Positions 27,911-37,645 of a DNA stretch of 64,000 bases are shown piece by piece. The position numbers were made by a program, and so were the translations under genes. The notes beneath the pieces were generated by a model, which ran no database searches, was not told the origin of the DNA, and saw nothing but the letters and a program-made list of their open reading frames with translations. The DNA is taken from assembly GCA_014382445.1 (NCBI GenBank), contig JACNJS010000091.1:62001-126000 (forward strand). The letters run 5' to 3'. This DNA is from Bacteroidota bacterium (lineage in GTDB: Bacteria > Bacteroidota > Bacteroidia > Bacteroidales > F082). Every line of letters begins with the position of its first letter. Within the stretch, counting starts at the first letter, position 1.

Positions 27911-29851
27911 TTACTTTAAATTCATCAATTTCTCAACTTCTGAGTTTATGATATCTGAGATTTCCTGGATACCAAATGTTCCTAAATCACCCTCTCCATG
28001 TTTTCTTACGGCTACTGTTCCATCACTTTCTTCCTTTTCTCCCACAATAAACATAAAGGGTATCTTTTTTAATTCGGCATCTCTAATTTTTCTACCGGTT
28101 TTTTCACTTCGTGTATCAATAATTCCACGAATCCCATTTTTACCGAGCGAATTTAGTACATTTTTTCCGTAATCGTTGTATTTTTCGCTAATAGGCAGAA
28201 TAATAACCTGGTCGGGAGTAAGCCATAAAGGGAAATTACCGCCGCAATGCTCGATTAGAACGGCTACAAATCTTTCCATTGAACCAAAAGGTGCGCGGTG
28301 AATCATAACAGGTCGGTGCTTTCCATTATCAGCACCAATGTATGTTAGATCAAACCTTTCAGGTAAATTGTAATCAACCTGAATTGTACCTAATTGCCAT
28401 TTTCTGCCAATTGCATCTTTAACAATAAAATCCATTTTAGGTCCGTAAAAAGCTGCTTCGCCAAATTCAACTATTGCGTTAAGTTTCCTTTCTTCTGCAA
28501 CTTCAATTATTGCTGCCTCTGACTTTTGCCAATTTTCATCACATCCAATGTATTTATCTTTGTTGTTAGAATCTCTGAGGGATATTTGAATAATCACATC
28601 CTTAAAGTCGAGAGCAGTAAAAATACGTTCAATTATGTCAATTACGTTATTAAACTCTTGTTTTAATTGGTCGGGTGTACAAAAAATATGTGCATCATCC
28701 TGCGTAAAACCACGAACCCTTGTTAATCCATGCAATTCACCACTTTGTTCATATCTGTAAACAGTTCCAAATTCAGCATATCTTATTGGCAATTCCTTGT
28801 ACGAATGAGGCCTTGCGTTATATATTTCGCAGTGATGTGGGCAGTTCATTGGTTTCAGAAAAAATTCTTCACCGGCAACAGGGGTTGAAATTGGTTTAAA
28901 TGATTCTTCACCGTATTTCTGATAATGGCCTGAAATTTTATACAAATTCACATTACCAATATGAGGAGATATGACTGGTTTATAGCCTGCGTCTTTTTGA
29001 ACTGTTTTAAGGAATTGCTCTAATCTTTCCCGCAATTCGGCTCCTTTTGGTAACCATAATGGAAGACCAAGGCCTACTTTGTTTGAAAATGCAAATAAAT
29101 CAAGCTCCTTCCCCAAAAGTCTATGATCGCGCTTTTTTGCTTCATCAAGCAAAATAAGGTACTCATCCAGTTCCTTTTTCTTGGGGAACGTAATACCGTA
29201 TATTCTGGTAAGTTGTTTTCTTGATTCATCACCACGCCAATAGGCACCAGCCACTTTTGTTAGTTTAATGGCCTTGATAACTCCTGTATTTGGAATATGT
29301 GGGCCACGACATAAGTCGGTAAAACCACCGCTTTGGTATAACGATATTTCTCCGTCTTCAAGCTCACTTATAAGCTCTATCTTATATTCATCACCTTTAT
29401 TGCTAAAAAACCTCAGAGCCTCAGCTTTGGATACTTCCCGCCTCACAAATTCCTGTTTTTCACGTGCTAATTCCTGCATTTTCCTTTCTATCTTTTCAAG
29501 ATCCTTTTCTGAAATATCGTAGTCAAGAAAATCTATATCATAATAGAAACCATTTTCGATATCAGGACCAATACCAAATTTAACACCCGGATAAAGTATT
29601 TCAATAGCTTCTGCCATTAAATGTGCTGAAGAATGCCACATAGCAGCCTTTCCATCATTATCATTCCATGTTAGTAGTTGTAGTGAAATATCATTATTAA
29701 TTGGTCGTGTAGCATCCCAAACCTCTCCGTTTACTTTAGCAGCCAATACGTTACGTGCAAGACCTTCGCTAATATCATACGCTATTTTGAGAGCAGTAAT
29801 GCCATCATTATATTGTTTAACAGAATTATCGGGTAATGTTATATTAATCAT
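27911..29851 (-). CDS. thrS: Threonyl-tRNA synthetase
   Basis: A 646-residue class II synthetase with an N-terminal TGS domain, an editing domain ([10 protein letters not shown] near residue 77), and a catalytic domain with the zinc-binding MNCPHHC segment, motif 2 in [15 protein letters not shown] and motif 3 near [12 protein letters not shown]-terminal anticodon-binding domain follows. It is the first gene of the operon, followed 28 bases later by infC, and has a consensus promoter at 29881-29910. Confidence 0.98.
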   Translation of the reverse strand: MINITLPDNSVKQYNDGITALKIAYDISEGLARNVLAAKVNGEVWDATRPINNDISLQLLTWNDNDGKAAMWHSSAHLMAEAIEILYPGVKFGIGPDIENGFYYDIDFLDYDISEKDLEKIERKMQELAREKQEFVRREVSKAEALRFFSNKGDEYKIELISELEDGEISLYQSGGFTDLCRGPHIPNTGVIKAIKLTKVAGAYWRGDESRKQLTRIYGITFPKKKELDEYLILLDEAKKRDHRLLGKELDLFAFSNKVGLGLPLWLPKGAELRERLEQFLKTVQKDAGYKPVISPHIGNVNLYKISGHYQKYGEESFKPISTPVAGEEFFLKPMNCPHHCEIYNARPHSYKELPIRYAEFGTVYRYEQSGELHGLTRVRGFTQDDAHIFCTPDQLKQEFNNVIDIIERIFTALDFKDVIIQISLRDSNNKDKYIGCDENWQKSEAAIIEVAEERKLNAIVEFGEAAFYGPKMDFIVKDAIGRKWQLGTIQVDYNLPERFDLTYIGADNGKHRPVMIHRAPFGSMERFVAVLIEHCGGNFPLWLTPDQVIILPISEKYNDYGKNVLNSLGKNGIRGIIDTRSEKTGRKIRDAELKKIPFMFIVGEKEESDGTVAVRKHGEGDLGTFGIQEISDIINSEVEKLMNLK

Positions 29852-29880
29852 TATAAACTAGTCTCTCAAAAAATTGGCTG

Positions 29881-29910
29881 CAAAAGTACAAAAATACGTG
29901 TAACTATCAA
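29881..29910 (-). promoter_or_regulatory. Promoter of thrS-infC-rpmI-rplT
   Basis: On the minus strand TTG (29908-29910), exactly 19 bases, TACTTTTG (29881-29888). A second TATTTTTG overlaps the spacer. The leader would be about 25 bases, leaving little room for an attenuator. Confidence 0.75.
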
Positions 29911-30094
29911 TTAATTAGTAAACTAATTTTGTAAAAAGATACAATGAAAATTCCTGGATTTATAGTGTTGTCGTTTTAACGTGTTAATGCCTGAATGCTA
30001 TACATTTCGTAGGTTGAGTAAATATGTTTACCATGCTAAAGAAAGCAAAAACCCACAACTTTCGTTGTAGGTTTCCTTCTTGCCTGTAAGCATG

Positions 30095-30113
30095 TTGCGG
30101 AGGGTAAGGGATT
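30095..30113. repeat. 19-base copy of the tRNA-Ser 3' end
   Basis: TTGCGGAGGGTAAGGGATT here is identical to 30267-30285, which is the 3' terminal part of tRNA-Ser and its flank. A hairpin resembling the tRNA terminator lies just beyond it (near 30046-30077), as it does after the real gene. Confidence 0.7.
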
Positions 30114-30224
30114 AATTGTATTGATCCCAACAGGGGGGTTACCTAGCAAGCATAGAAACCCAATCCTCTGTCGAGGATTTAGGGTTTTGTTTTTTATGTC
30201 GAAATCCAAACAAATTTGATTTCT

Positions 30225-30262
30225 CCCTAAAAAACAAAATCCCCAACTGTCGTTGAGGGTTT
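30225..30262 (-). terminator. Terminator of tRNA-Ser
   Basis: CCCTCAAC/GTTGGGG hairpin with one bulge, followed on the minus strand by ATTTTGTTTTTT, seven bases past the tRNA end. Two further hairpins with T-runs lie downstream (about 30146-30195 and 30046-30077). Confidence 0.65.
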
Positions 30263-30269
30263 CATTTTG

Positions 30270-30356
30270 CGGAGGGTAAGGGATTCGAACCCTTGGTCCG
30301 CTTGCGCGGACAACGGTTTTCGAGACCGCCCCATTCGACCGCTCTGGCAACCCTCC
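30270..30356 (-). tRNA. tRNA-Ser (CGA)
   Basis: The minus strand shows the acceptor pair GGAGGGT/ACCCTCC, an anticodon loop CTCGAAA giving CGA, a long class II variable arm (TTGTCCGCGCAAGCGGACCA) typical of serine, and the T-loop GGTTCGAATCC. The discriminator is G; the CCA end is not encoded. Confidence 0.95.
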
Positions 30357-30456
30357 TACGGCAAAATTAATAAAATGTGGCTTTCTTCATTACTCACATT
30401 ATTAAACTTGGAGTAATTCAGTTTTTTTTCTTTAATTTGATATTTAATTATACGAG

Positions 30457-31350
30457 ATGAAGAAAAAAAATGGCCACTCAGGATTTGGTGCAGAATTATT
30501 ACTTGTACTTGCTGCAATAGTATGGGGATTTGCATTCGTTGCTCAAAAGGCAGGAATGGAAAGTATTGGACCGATGGCATTTAATGGTATAAGGTTTATA
30601 CTTGGTGCCCTTGCATTAATTCCTGTTATTTTATTTTTTGAAAAAAAAATTCAAATAGCTGGCAAAGTTCTTAATGGCAGTAATGAACTCTGGAAAGCTG
30701 GGTTAATAAGCGGCCTTGTGTTATTTATTGCTGCTTCAATACAACAAATCGGTATAGTTTATACAACAGCAGGCAACGCAGGTTTTATAACAAGTATGTA
30801 TGTAATTCTTGTTCCCGTACTCGGTTTGGTTGTTAAACAAAAAATAAATATTCGAACCTGGATAGGTGCAATAATAGCTTTAGCGGGATTGTATTTTCTA
30901 TCTGTTAGTGAAGGGTTAACTTTGGTAATCGGTGACGTTCTGGTTTTCGGAAGTGCCTTTTTTTGGGCAATTCAGGTATTATTGGCAAGCTATTACGCGG
31001 TAAGAGTTAACGTTATAAAGCTGGCAGCCATTCAGTTTGCTTTAACTGGAATATTAAGTCTTGTTATTTCATTTTTTACAGAAATTTATGGACTCCAAAA
31101 TATCTTTGATGCCCTTATTCCAATTTTATATGGAGGAATAATGTCGGTAGGGTTAGCATTTACACTACAATTGATAGCACAACAAAAAGCAAAACCCTCA
31201 CATGCAGCTATTATCCTAAGTACTGAATCAGTGTTCGCAGCGATAGGAGGGTGGTTGATATTGAGTGAAAAATTAACGAATATTGAAACAATGGGTGCAG
31301 TGTTAATGCTAACAGGAGTTATTGTTTCTCAATTGAAAAGAAAGAATTAA
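30457..31350 (+). CDS. DMT-superfamily transporter (EamA domains)
   Basis: A 297-residue inner-membrane protein with ten hydrophobic helices arranged as two EamA repeats (about 12-150 and 158-295). Typical segments are AAIVWGFAFVAQKAG and PSHAAIILSTESVFAAIGGW. Members export amino acids or other metabolites; the substrate cannot be read from the sequence. Its stop overlaps by four bases the stop of the convergent DUF4251 gene. Confidence 0.88.
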   Translation: MKKKNGHSGFGAELLLVLAAIVWGFAFVAQKAGMESIGPMAFNGIRFILGALALIPVILFFEKKIQIAGKVLNGSNELWKAGLISGLVLFIAASIQQIGIVYTTAGNAGFITSMYVILVPVLGLVVKQKINIRTWIGAIIALAGLYFLSVSEGLTLVIGDVLVFGSAFFWAIQVLLASYYAVRVNVIKLAAIQFALTGILSLVISFFTEIYGLQNIFDALIPILYGGIMSVGLAFTLQLIAQQKAKPSHAAIILSTESVFAAIGGWLILSEKLTNIETMGAVLMLTGVIVSQLKRKN

Positions 31351-31910
31351 TTTCTCATATCAACTCCAATATTGATATTCGAATCTTCGATTGGCCAAAA
31401 GTGGCCGTATATAAATGAAGCTGAGCCAATACTTATTGTTGATGAGCCACTTTTTGTAACAGTAATACTGACATTAATAATTCCTGACATAAATTTTGAA
31501 GAAACATCGTAATTGATGAAAATTGAACTTTTATCATTTTTTGGAGGTGTATACTTATAATTAACGATGGTGCCATCTATTGTCCTTCCTCCAAGCCCGT
31601 TTTCCGACAAATAAGTATGTGTTTCAAACTGTATTACAGCACGCTCACCGTCCACCAATAAAAAATTAAGCCGGCGGGATACAGGTACCGCATTAATCTT
31701 TTCAATTTGAGCAACAAATTGACGGTCTTGTGCAAGTTTTTGATAAACCAGCCAGTCAGCAGCCTCCTTCTCTTCTTTCTCTTTTTTCTTTATCTCTTTT
31801 TCTGCTTTGCGCTGATTTTTAGTTGTCATTTTAATATCTTCCTGTGCATTGGAAAACATAAATAGCATTGACAGCATGCTTACCAGGATTAGTTTAGCTG
31901 TAGGTTTCAT
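31347..31910 (-). CDS. DUF4251 family secreted protein
   Basis: A 187-residue protein with a signal peptide (cleavage after SNAQ, residue 23), a highly charged Lys/Glu helix (about 30-55), and a beta-rich domain matching DUF4251 (VPSRRLNFLL-like start, GTIVNYKYTPPKNDKSS). It is expected in the periplasm or at the outer membrane. The function of the family is unknown. Confidence 0.75.
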   Translation of the reverse strand: MKPTAKLILVSMLSMLFMFSNAQEDIKMTTKNQRKAEKEIKKKEKEEKEAADWLVYQKLAQDRQFVAQIEKINAVPVSRRLNFLLVDGERAVIQFETHTYLSENGLGGRTIDGTIVNYKYTPPKNDKSSIFINYDVSSKFMSGIINVSITVTKSGSSTISIGSASFIYGHFWPIEDSNINIGVDMRN

Positions 31911-32036
31911 AATGATAAATTTTCTTGCAAAGATAACAACTCCGGAGCTTTATAGCAAGCATATTGCAAATAACCACCCATTTATAGCAATTACAAAACT
32001 GACTGACCACATAGTAATTTATTTTGTGCCAGATTA

Positions 32037-32774
32037 TTATCCTAGCAGAAAACTCAAATCCGACCCTGACTCATATTCTGCCGGTTCTTCTCCAAACTGA
32101 AATAATCTTGCATTACGGTTGCCAAGTAATTTCATTGAGGCGCCGTTAACATATAGAAGACTGGCTTCGCGTAACCCCAGTACCTTAACTTTTCTGTTCA
32201 CAACAAGAAACTCTTCAATACGCTGCTGACGTGTTTCTCCACCATGACCCTCTGGATTTGCATCTAAATAATGCGGATTGATTTGGAAAGGTATTACTCC
32301 CATGCATTTAAAACTCGTTGGTTCAATAATTGGCATATCATTGGTTGTCATTAACGATGGACATGCAACATTCGATCCGGCACTCCATCCCATATATGGT
32401 ATTCCCGATTCAGTACTGTTTTTAATAGCATCCATAATTCCGGTTTTTTGCATTTCGGCTACAATGTGAAAAGTATTACCACCGCCAACAGCTATTGCTT
32501 CAGATTCATTAATTAACTTTACAGGATCAGCAGAATTATGTACAGATACTATTTCAAAGCCTAGTGAACCAAAAACTTCACTAACTCTTGATGTGTAAAC
32601 ATCGTATGAAGCTTCAAGGCTTTCCTCCGATAACCCAACTCCTGCGTAAGGTACAAAGGTTACTTTTTTAACATTTTCGGCAATAAGAAAATCTTTAATA
32701 TACTTTTGAGGCCATGCCAGATACGCTTCTCCGGCCATGGTTGAATTACTGATTAATAATAATTTTTTATTCAT
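32037..32774 (-). CDS. pepE: Dipeptidase E (alpha-aspartyl dipeptidase, S51)
   Basis: A 245-residue cytoplasmic peptidase cleaving Asp-X dipeptides. The family signature is strong: LLISNSTMAGEAYL at the start, VGGGNTFHI, the catalytic serine in GWSAGSNVACPS, TTNDMPI, and QINPHYLDANPEGHGGETR. The ATG at 32774 is chosen because it aligns with E. coli PepE; the frame also opens at an ATG at 32828, which would overlap the upstream gene. Released aspartate could feed AspD, though the genes are far apart. Confidence 0.93.
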   Translation of the reverse strand: MNKKLLLISNSTMAGEAYLAWPQKYIKDFLIAENVKKVTFVPYAGVGLSEESLEASYDVYTSRVSEVFGSLGFEIVSVHNSADPVKLINESEAIAVGGGNTFHIVAEMQKTGIMDAIKNSTESGIPYMGWSAGSNVACPSLMTTNDMPIIEPTSFKCMGVIPFQINPHYLDANPEGHGGETRQQRIEEFLVVNRKVKVLGLREASLLYVNGASMKLLGNRNARLFQFGEEPAEYESGSDLSFLLG

Positions 32775-32817
32775 AGTTTGTGATTTATATTTAATAGCTA
32801 AAATAACAGATTTTATC

Positions 32818-35433
32818 TTAACGGACATTATTTAAAATACGGTTTTTTAAATACGCTATTTTGAAATTATTATACCATCTATCCCCTAGAGTATATTCCT
32901 GTAATGCTTCATTTACAGGTTTTTGCAATTCATTATCGCGATCTGCAAACTGTTTTGCAATATCGATTGTAACGCCTTTTATGCTTTTTGCAAGGCCTCC
33001 CTGATCTTTGAAAATTTTAACATATTGAAAACCGATATCAGGTTTGTCATTATTAAGATAGTGTATTGCTGTTACTACTGTTAATTGTGGTAATTTTTGG
33101 TTGGTGATAAAGGCAATAAGGCTGGGAAAATAAATGTCGTAGTGAAAAAGATCGTGATAATTATAGTAGTCTATCAAACTGATATACTGGTCGATTACAT
33201 CCAAATATCCTTTATTAAACAGCTTTTCAGATATGTTATTGTATTGCTTATAAAAATACAATACGCTACTATACTGATTAATTAGTTCCTGAACTTCTGT
33301 GTCCGATATATTACATTCGGGATAAGTAACCACGAGCAATTCAGCTTCATTTAATAGTACGCTTATCCTATTGAACTGCTTGTTTTTAACAGCAATATGT
33401 ATTTTCTTTATTGCATCAGAATATTTAATTTTATGGGATAAGCACGTGCGTGATACCATTTGATCATTAAGCTCTTCTATTGCCAGGTTAATTTTGTTAT
33501 TGTTATTGGAAAAATATTCCTCATTAAGTCTGGCCGCATCATCATATATGTTTTCGGCTTCAAACATTCTATTAGCCCATGTATGATACTTTCCCTGATC
33601 AATTAATTTAATTATTTCAGGTTCAGCGGCTAGCTTAATTAATCTATCTAATTCAATTAAATCTCCACTCAAGTGTTGCTGTATAGATTTGGCATTTAGT
33701 AAGTTATCCAACGCCATTTCAGGTTGTTTGGCATCGATGAGAATTTCACCGCGTTGCAAAAATTCCAGAAATAATGAATATGATAGCTTATCAAACCTAC
33801 TATTCTTACTTCCCAAATAGGAAGAATTATCTGATAAATACCGTGTTGCTGATAAAAATTGCTGGTAAGCGTCAGGAAATTGCCCTTCTCCAATAAGCTC
33901 TTCAAGTTTATTTAATTTTAAGTTTAATTTTCCGCGATGTGCAGAAGCTAAAGCTGTTTCAATCAATGTACATTGCGATGAGTTATTGAGCTTTGTGCAA
34001 ATTCTTGTTCCGGCGTCGAGTCGCACTAAAGCGTTTTCAAATTCTCCAGCGTCAATATATTGCAATGCGATTTCATACTGCAATTTTAAATAACTGTTAA
34101 ACGTAGAATCGGGTAAATTTACATCAGCAATTATATTTAAGTTTGCATCAAATACATCATCGGCTTTATTAAAATATATTGAAGCTAATTCTATATTATT
34201 TGCCCTAAAGGCAACATTACCAACACTAAGATATGATGATGCTACACCATCTAATGCTATTAATACTGCTGAATAGTATTCGGGAGTTATAACTGCATTA
34301 AACCAATTATGGATTTTAAGAGAATTGTTAAGAATCAATAAGGCATCTGTAAAATTATCATCAGCACTAAGTTCATTAGCTATATTAACAAATTCATCAA
34401 AAATGCACTGAGTTAGCCTTCTTGATTCAATTGAATTTGTGCTATTGTAAAATTCAGTTACTAATCTTAGATTTTCTTTGGCATTTTCATTCGTGTCAAT
34501 TTTGGCAAACTCTTCATATGCAGATGCATCGGCAGGCTGTAATAGCTTAGCTTTTTTTAGGTGCTGTGATGACAGTTCGCAGTAATAGCTGCAAAAATCC
34601 ATTGGGTTTAATCTCTCATGCCCAATACTCGAAATTTGTTGACTAAAGAGAGTAGTTGCCCGATTTGATAACCGCTGGAGCTTCTTATTTAATTTTAATA
34701 AGCCTATCGGATCAAAGTTTTCCAGATTTAGACTTGTCGTGAAATTATGGCCGCTGATGTAGTTATCAACTCTGTTAATTTCAATTTTACCAATAAATAT
34801 TTTCTCAACAGTTTGATTATTAGTAACAATGTGTTTATTATTTTCATTTATAAGATCATCCAATAGTTTTCCATAGGAATAATAATAATCAATATTTTTA
34901 GTAAGATTCTGAAGTTTCTGAAACTGTATCTCATCATAATAAAACTGTAAATCAGAAATGGATGCGCTTACATCTCCGATATTAGATGAAAGATAATCGG
35001 TTAGATCTATTGTTAAGGTTTTGCCCGTGGTAGAGCCTGATATAGCTATAATATCCCGCTTATGCCTTCCATTATATAATGTTAAATTGGCATTAAACCC
35101 AGATGGCCATAACATGGAATCCACATTAAAATCCCTTAATGTCAAATTTCCCTCAAGGCTTACTCCTGTCATACTAATTTTTGCTGATAAGTTGTTATCT
35201 GTATCAAGTGATATCCTTATCATTATCCGTGCTTTAGCGTCTAATGATATTTGGCGGATATCAATGTTGTTTTTGTAACCAAGCATGGAAAATATTTCTT
35301 TACCGAATCCATTTTCAGATAGTTTACTGTAGTTAATTTTTTCCCTAACTATTGCATTCGATTCAAAATACTCCTGTGAATAACCTGCAAACACCAATAG
35401 AAAAGAAAATAAAAAGGAAACCTGTTTAATCAT
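32818..35433 (-). CDS. Large exported protein with TPR-like helical repeats
   Basis: An 871-residue protein of no recognised named family. A signal peptide (residues 1-20, FAGYSQ) is followed by a beta-rich part (about 25-230) and a long all-helical part (about 260-870) whose repeated amphipathic helices resemble degenerate TPRs. No enzymatic motif is visible. It has a perfect promoter (35453-35483) and is followed by pepE 43 bases later, so the two may be co-transcribed. A scaffold role in the periplasm or at the outer membrane is a guess. Confidence 0.6.
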   Translation of the reverse strand: MIKQVSFLFSFLLVFAGYSQEYFESNAIVREKINYSKLSENGFGKEIFSMLGYKNNIDIRQISLDAKARIMIRISLDTDNNLSAKISMTGVSLEGNLTLRDFNVDSMLWPSGFNANLTLYNGRHKRDIIAISGSTTGKTLTIDLTDYLSSNIGDVSASISDLQFYYDEIQFQKLQNLTKNIDYYYSYGKLLDDLINENNKHIVTNNQTVEKIFIGKIEINRVDNYISGHNFTTSLNLENFDPIGLLKLNKKLQRLSNRATTLFSQQISSIGHERLNPMDFCSYYCELSSQHLKKAKLLQPADASAYEEFAKIDTNENAKENLRLVTEFYNSTNSIESRRLTQCIFDEFVNIANELSADDNFTDALLILNNSLKIHNWFNAVITPEYYSAVLIALDGVASSYLSVGNVAFRANNIELASIYFNKADDVFDANLNIIADVNLPDSTFNSYLKLQYEIALQYIDAGEFENALVRLDAGTRICTKLNNSSQCTLIETALASAHRGKLNLKLNKLEELIGEGQFPDAYQQFLSATRYLSDNSSYLGSKNSRFDKLSYSLFLEFLQRGEILIDAKQPEMALDNLLNAKSIQQHLSGDLIELDRLIKLAAEPEIIKLIDQGKYHTWANRMFEAENIYDDAARLNEEYFSNNNNKINLAIEELNDQMVSRTCLSHKIKYSDAIKKIHIAVKNKQFNRISVLLNEAELLVVTYPECNISDTEVQELINQYSSVLYFYKQYNNISEKLFNKGYLDVIDQYISLIDYYNYHDLFHYDIYFPSLIAFITNQKLPQLTVVTAIHYLNNDKPDIGFQYVKIFKDQGGLAKSIKGVTIDIAKQFADRDNELQKPVNEALQEYTLGDRWYNNFKIAYLKNRILNNVR

Positions 35434-35452
35434 ACTCTGCGAAAATATCGTG

Positions 35453-35483
35453 CAAATGTATTGAAGGTAATTGCAAACACAAA
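35453..35483 (-). promoter_or_regulatory. Promoter of the TPR-like protein gene
   Basis: Minus-strand TTTG (35480-35483), 19 bases, TACATTTG (35453-35460): a perfect match to the Bacteroidota consensus, divergent from the C10 peptidase promoter. Confidence 0.75.
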
Positions 35484-35502
35484 GTGATATTTAAAAAATA
35501 AA

Positions 35503-35510
35503 TACCTTTG
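35503..35510 (+). promoter_or_regulatory. Minus-7 element of the C10 peptidase gene
   Basis: TACCTTTG, 28 bases upstream of the ATG. No TTG at the right distance is seen. Confidence 0.45.
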
Positions 35511-35538
35511 AATTTATTAATTAAACCGAAAATCTGTA

Positions 35539-37641
35539 ATGATGATTAAAAGAATTACACTGGTATCATTTGCCATACTGATTATGCTACCTCAAGTACT
35601 AGCTAAAGAAGTAACTGCTGATAAGGCAAGATTGGTTGCACATAATTTTTATTTTAAAAGGAATAATCAAAGCATGCGGCTGGACTATACTGATAAATTT
35701 ATTGATAATGTGTTTCCAATAAATATTAAAGCAAAAAATGTAATCTATTTTATTAATTTTTTAAAAGGGGGGTGGGTTGCTGTAAGTGCTTCAGATGCTA
35801 TTATGCCGGTTCTTGCATATTCGTTTGCAGGTAGTTATAGTCAGCTAAATCCTCCTGCAAACTTTTTATCATGGATTTCGCAATACAATAATCATATTTA
35901 CTATGCACTAACTGAAGATTTACAGCCAAATTCTGATGTAAATAAACTTTGGTCATATTATTTAACTGATGTACCACATAACTTGTTAAGAAACAATAAC
36001 AGCAGAAGTATTGAACCACTTTTAACTACAACCTGGGACCAGGGTTTATATTATAATGAAATGTGCCCTTCTGATCCGGGGGGCCCGGGAGGTCATTGTT
36101 ATGCCGGTTGTGTTCCTACTACCATGGGGCAGGTTTGTAATTATTTCAGATTTCCGCAAACAGGAACAGGCTCTTACTCATATCAGTGTCCGCCATATGG
36201 AGAATTAAGTGCTGATTTCGGAAATTCAAATTATAACTGGAATGAAATGCCCGTTAACCTTACAACAAATAGTTTGGCTACTGCACAGATATTATATCAT
36301 TTAGGTGTGTCGTGCGATTTAGTATACGGCCCTAATGGTTCAGGTATGTATAACCATAAGGCCGCCTATGCGCTTCGTACGTTTTTTAAATATTCACCCG
36401 AAACGCAATATGTTTATCGCGACAGTACAAATTTAAACTGGGATAGCTTACTAATTTCTCATCTCGACAGAAAGATACCAATGTATTATGCCGGTTGGTC
36501 GATTCCTAATGTTGCTGGCCATGCATTTGTTTGTGATGGCTACCAGGATAGCAGTTATTTTCATTTTAACTGGGGGTGGAGTGGCTCGTATGATGGTTAT
36601 TTTTACACCGGTTATCTTACGCCAGGTGGTAGCAACTTCAACCTTGCACAGGAAGTAATTATTAATTGTTTTCCCGATACAGTTAATTATCAATATCCTG
36701 CTTATTGTATTGGGGCAGATACACTAGTTGGGATAGGCGGAACACTGGATGATGGAAGTGGTCCTGTTTATAATTATGACGACAATTTGAATTGCAGCTG
36801 GCTTATTTCTCCTTTCGACTCCGTTAATTTTATCACACTTGAGTTCATAAAATTTAACACGAATGAAAAGGACACACTTTTTATCTATGACGGTAATTCT
36901 GCGGAAGCTCAGTTACTTGGTTCGTTTTCAGGGAGTAGTGTTCCTTCAGATCTAGTTTCGTCGGGCGATGAACTTTTTATTAATTTTATAACTGATAATG
37001 ATATTACTGACGAAGGGTGGTTAATAAGTTACTCATCCAGTATTCCCCAATACTGTGGTAATACAATGATTACTGCACCATTCGATACAATTTCGGATGG
37101 AAGCGGCCCTGCTAATTATCATAACCTCACAATGTGTTTGTGGATAATTCAGCCTGAAGCAGGATTAGATATCACGTTGAATTTTATTGAGTTTAGTACT
37201 GAAGAAGGTCATGACTTTGTTAGTATTTATGATGGAAACGATAAGATAGGCCAATTTTCGGGAAGTGAGTTACCTGATGAGCTAACTGCTACGAGTGGAA
37301 TTATGACGATTGCTTTTTCAACCAATTCCTCAATAACCGATACTGGTTGGGAGGCACATTATACAACATCGCCGGTAGGCTCCGGTGAATTGGAAGTAAT
37401 AAATGAAATGAAAGTGTTTCCAAATCCTGCTAACAAATTGATTAATATCGAATTAAACGAAACTGTTGTATTTACAGATGTTTACATTTACGATATCTAC
37501 GGTAAGATAGTTTTGAAAAGCGATGACAACGATTGCAAATCGATCGTTGTTAATACTTCCGGTTTACAGAGAGGAATATACTTTGTAAAGATCACTACTA
37601 AAAATCAAACCACAATAAAAAAAGTAATAATAAAGCAATGA
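35539..37641 (+). CDS. Secreted C10 (streptopain-like) cysteine protease with CUB domains and T9SS tail
   Basis: A 700-residue secreted protease. A signal peptide (1-22) is followed by a Spi-type propeptide (about 23-130) that keeps the zymogen inactive. The C10 domain has the nucleophile Cys191 in AGCVPTTMGQ and His328 in GHAFVCDGY, with NWGWSGSYDGYF closing it. Two CUB-like domains come next (about 390-510 and 512-615, each with a DGSGP segment and FIYDGN or SIYDGN). The last 80 residues are a type A T9SS sorting domain (VFPNPANKLINIE ... GIYFVKI), directing export and surface anchoring. A role in extracellular proteolysis follows. Confidence 0.93.
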   Translation: MMIKRITLVSFAILIMLPQVLAKEVTADKARLVAHNFYFKRNNQSMRLDYTDKFIDNVFPINIKAKNVIYFINFLKGGWVAVSASDAIMPVLAYSFAGSYSQLNPPANFLSWISQYNNHIYYALTEDLQPNSDVNKLWSYYLTDVPHNLLRNNNSRSIEPLLTTTWDQGLYYNEMCPSDPGGPGGHCYAGCVPTTMGQVCNYFRFPQTGTGSYSYQCPPYGELSADFGNSNYNWNEMPVNLTTNSLATAQILYHLGVSCDLVYGPNGSGMYNHKAAYALRTFFKYSPETQYVYRDSTNLNWDSLLISHLDRKIPMYYAGWSIPNVAGHAFVCDGYQDSSYFHFNWGWSGSYDGYFYTGYLTPGGSNFNLAQEVIINCFPDTVNYQYPAYCIGADTLVGIGGTLDDGSGPVYNYDDNLNCSWLISPFDSVNFITLEFIKFNTNEKDTLFIYDGNSAEAQLLGSFSGSSVPSDLVSSGDELFINFITDNDITDEGWLISYSSSIPQYCGNTMITAPFDTISDGSGPANYHNLTMCLWIIQPEAGLDITLNFIEFSTEEGHDFVSIYDGNDKIGQFSGSELPDELTATSGIMTIAFSTNSSITDTGWEAHYTTSPVGSGELEVINEMKVFPNPANKLINIELNETVVFTDVYIYDIYGKIVLKSDDNDCKSIVVNTSGLQRGIYFVKITTKNQTTIKKVIIKQ

Positions 37642-37645
37642 AACT

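Noticed and set aside
30036-30350. 104-codon minus-strand frame beginning MPERSNGAVSKTVV
   Set aside because: It is a read-through of tRNA-Ser and its terminators, a well-known spurious prediction.
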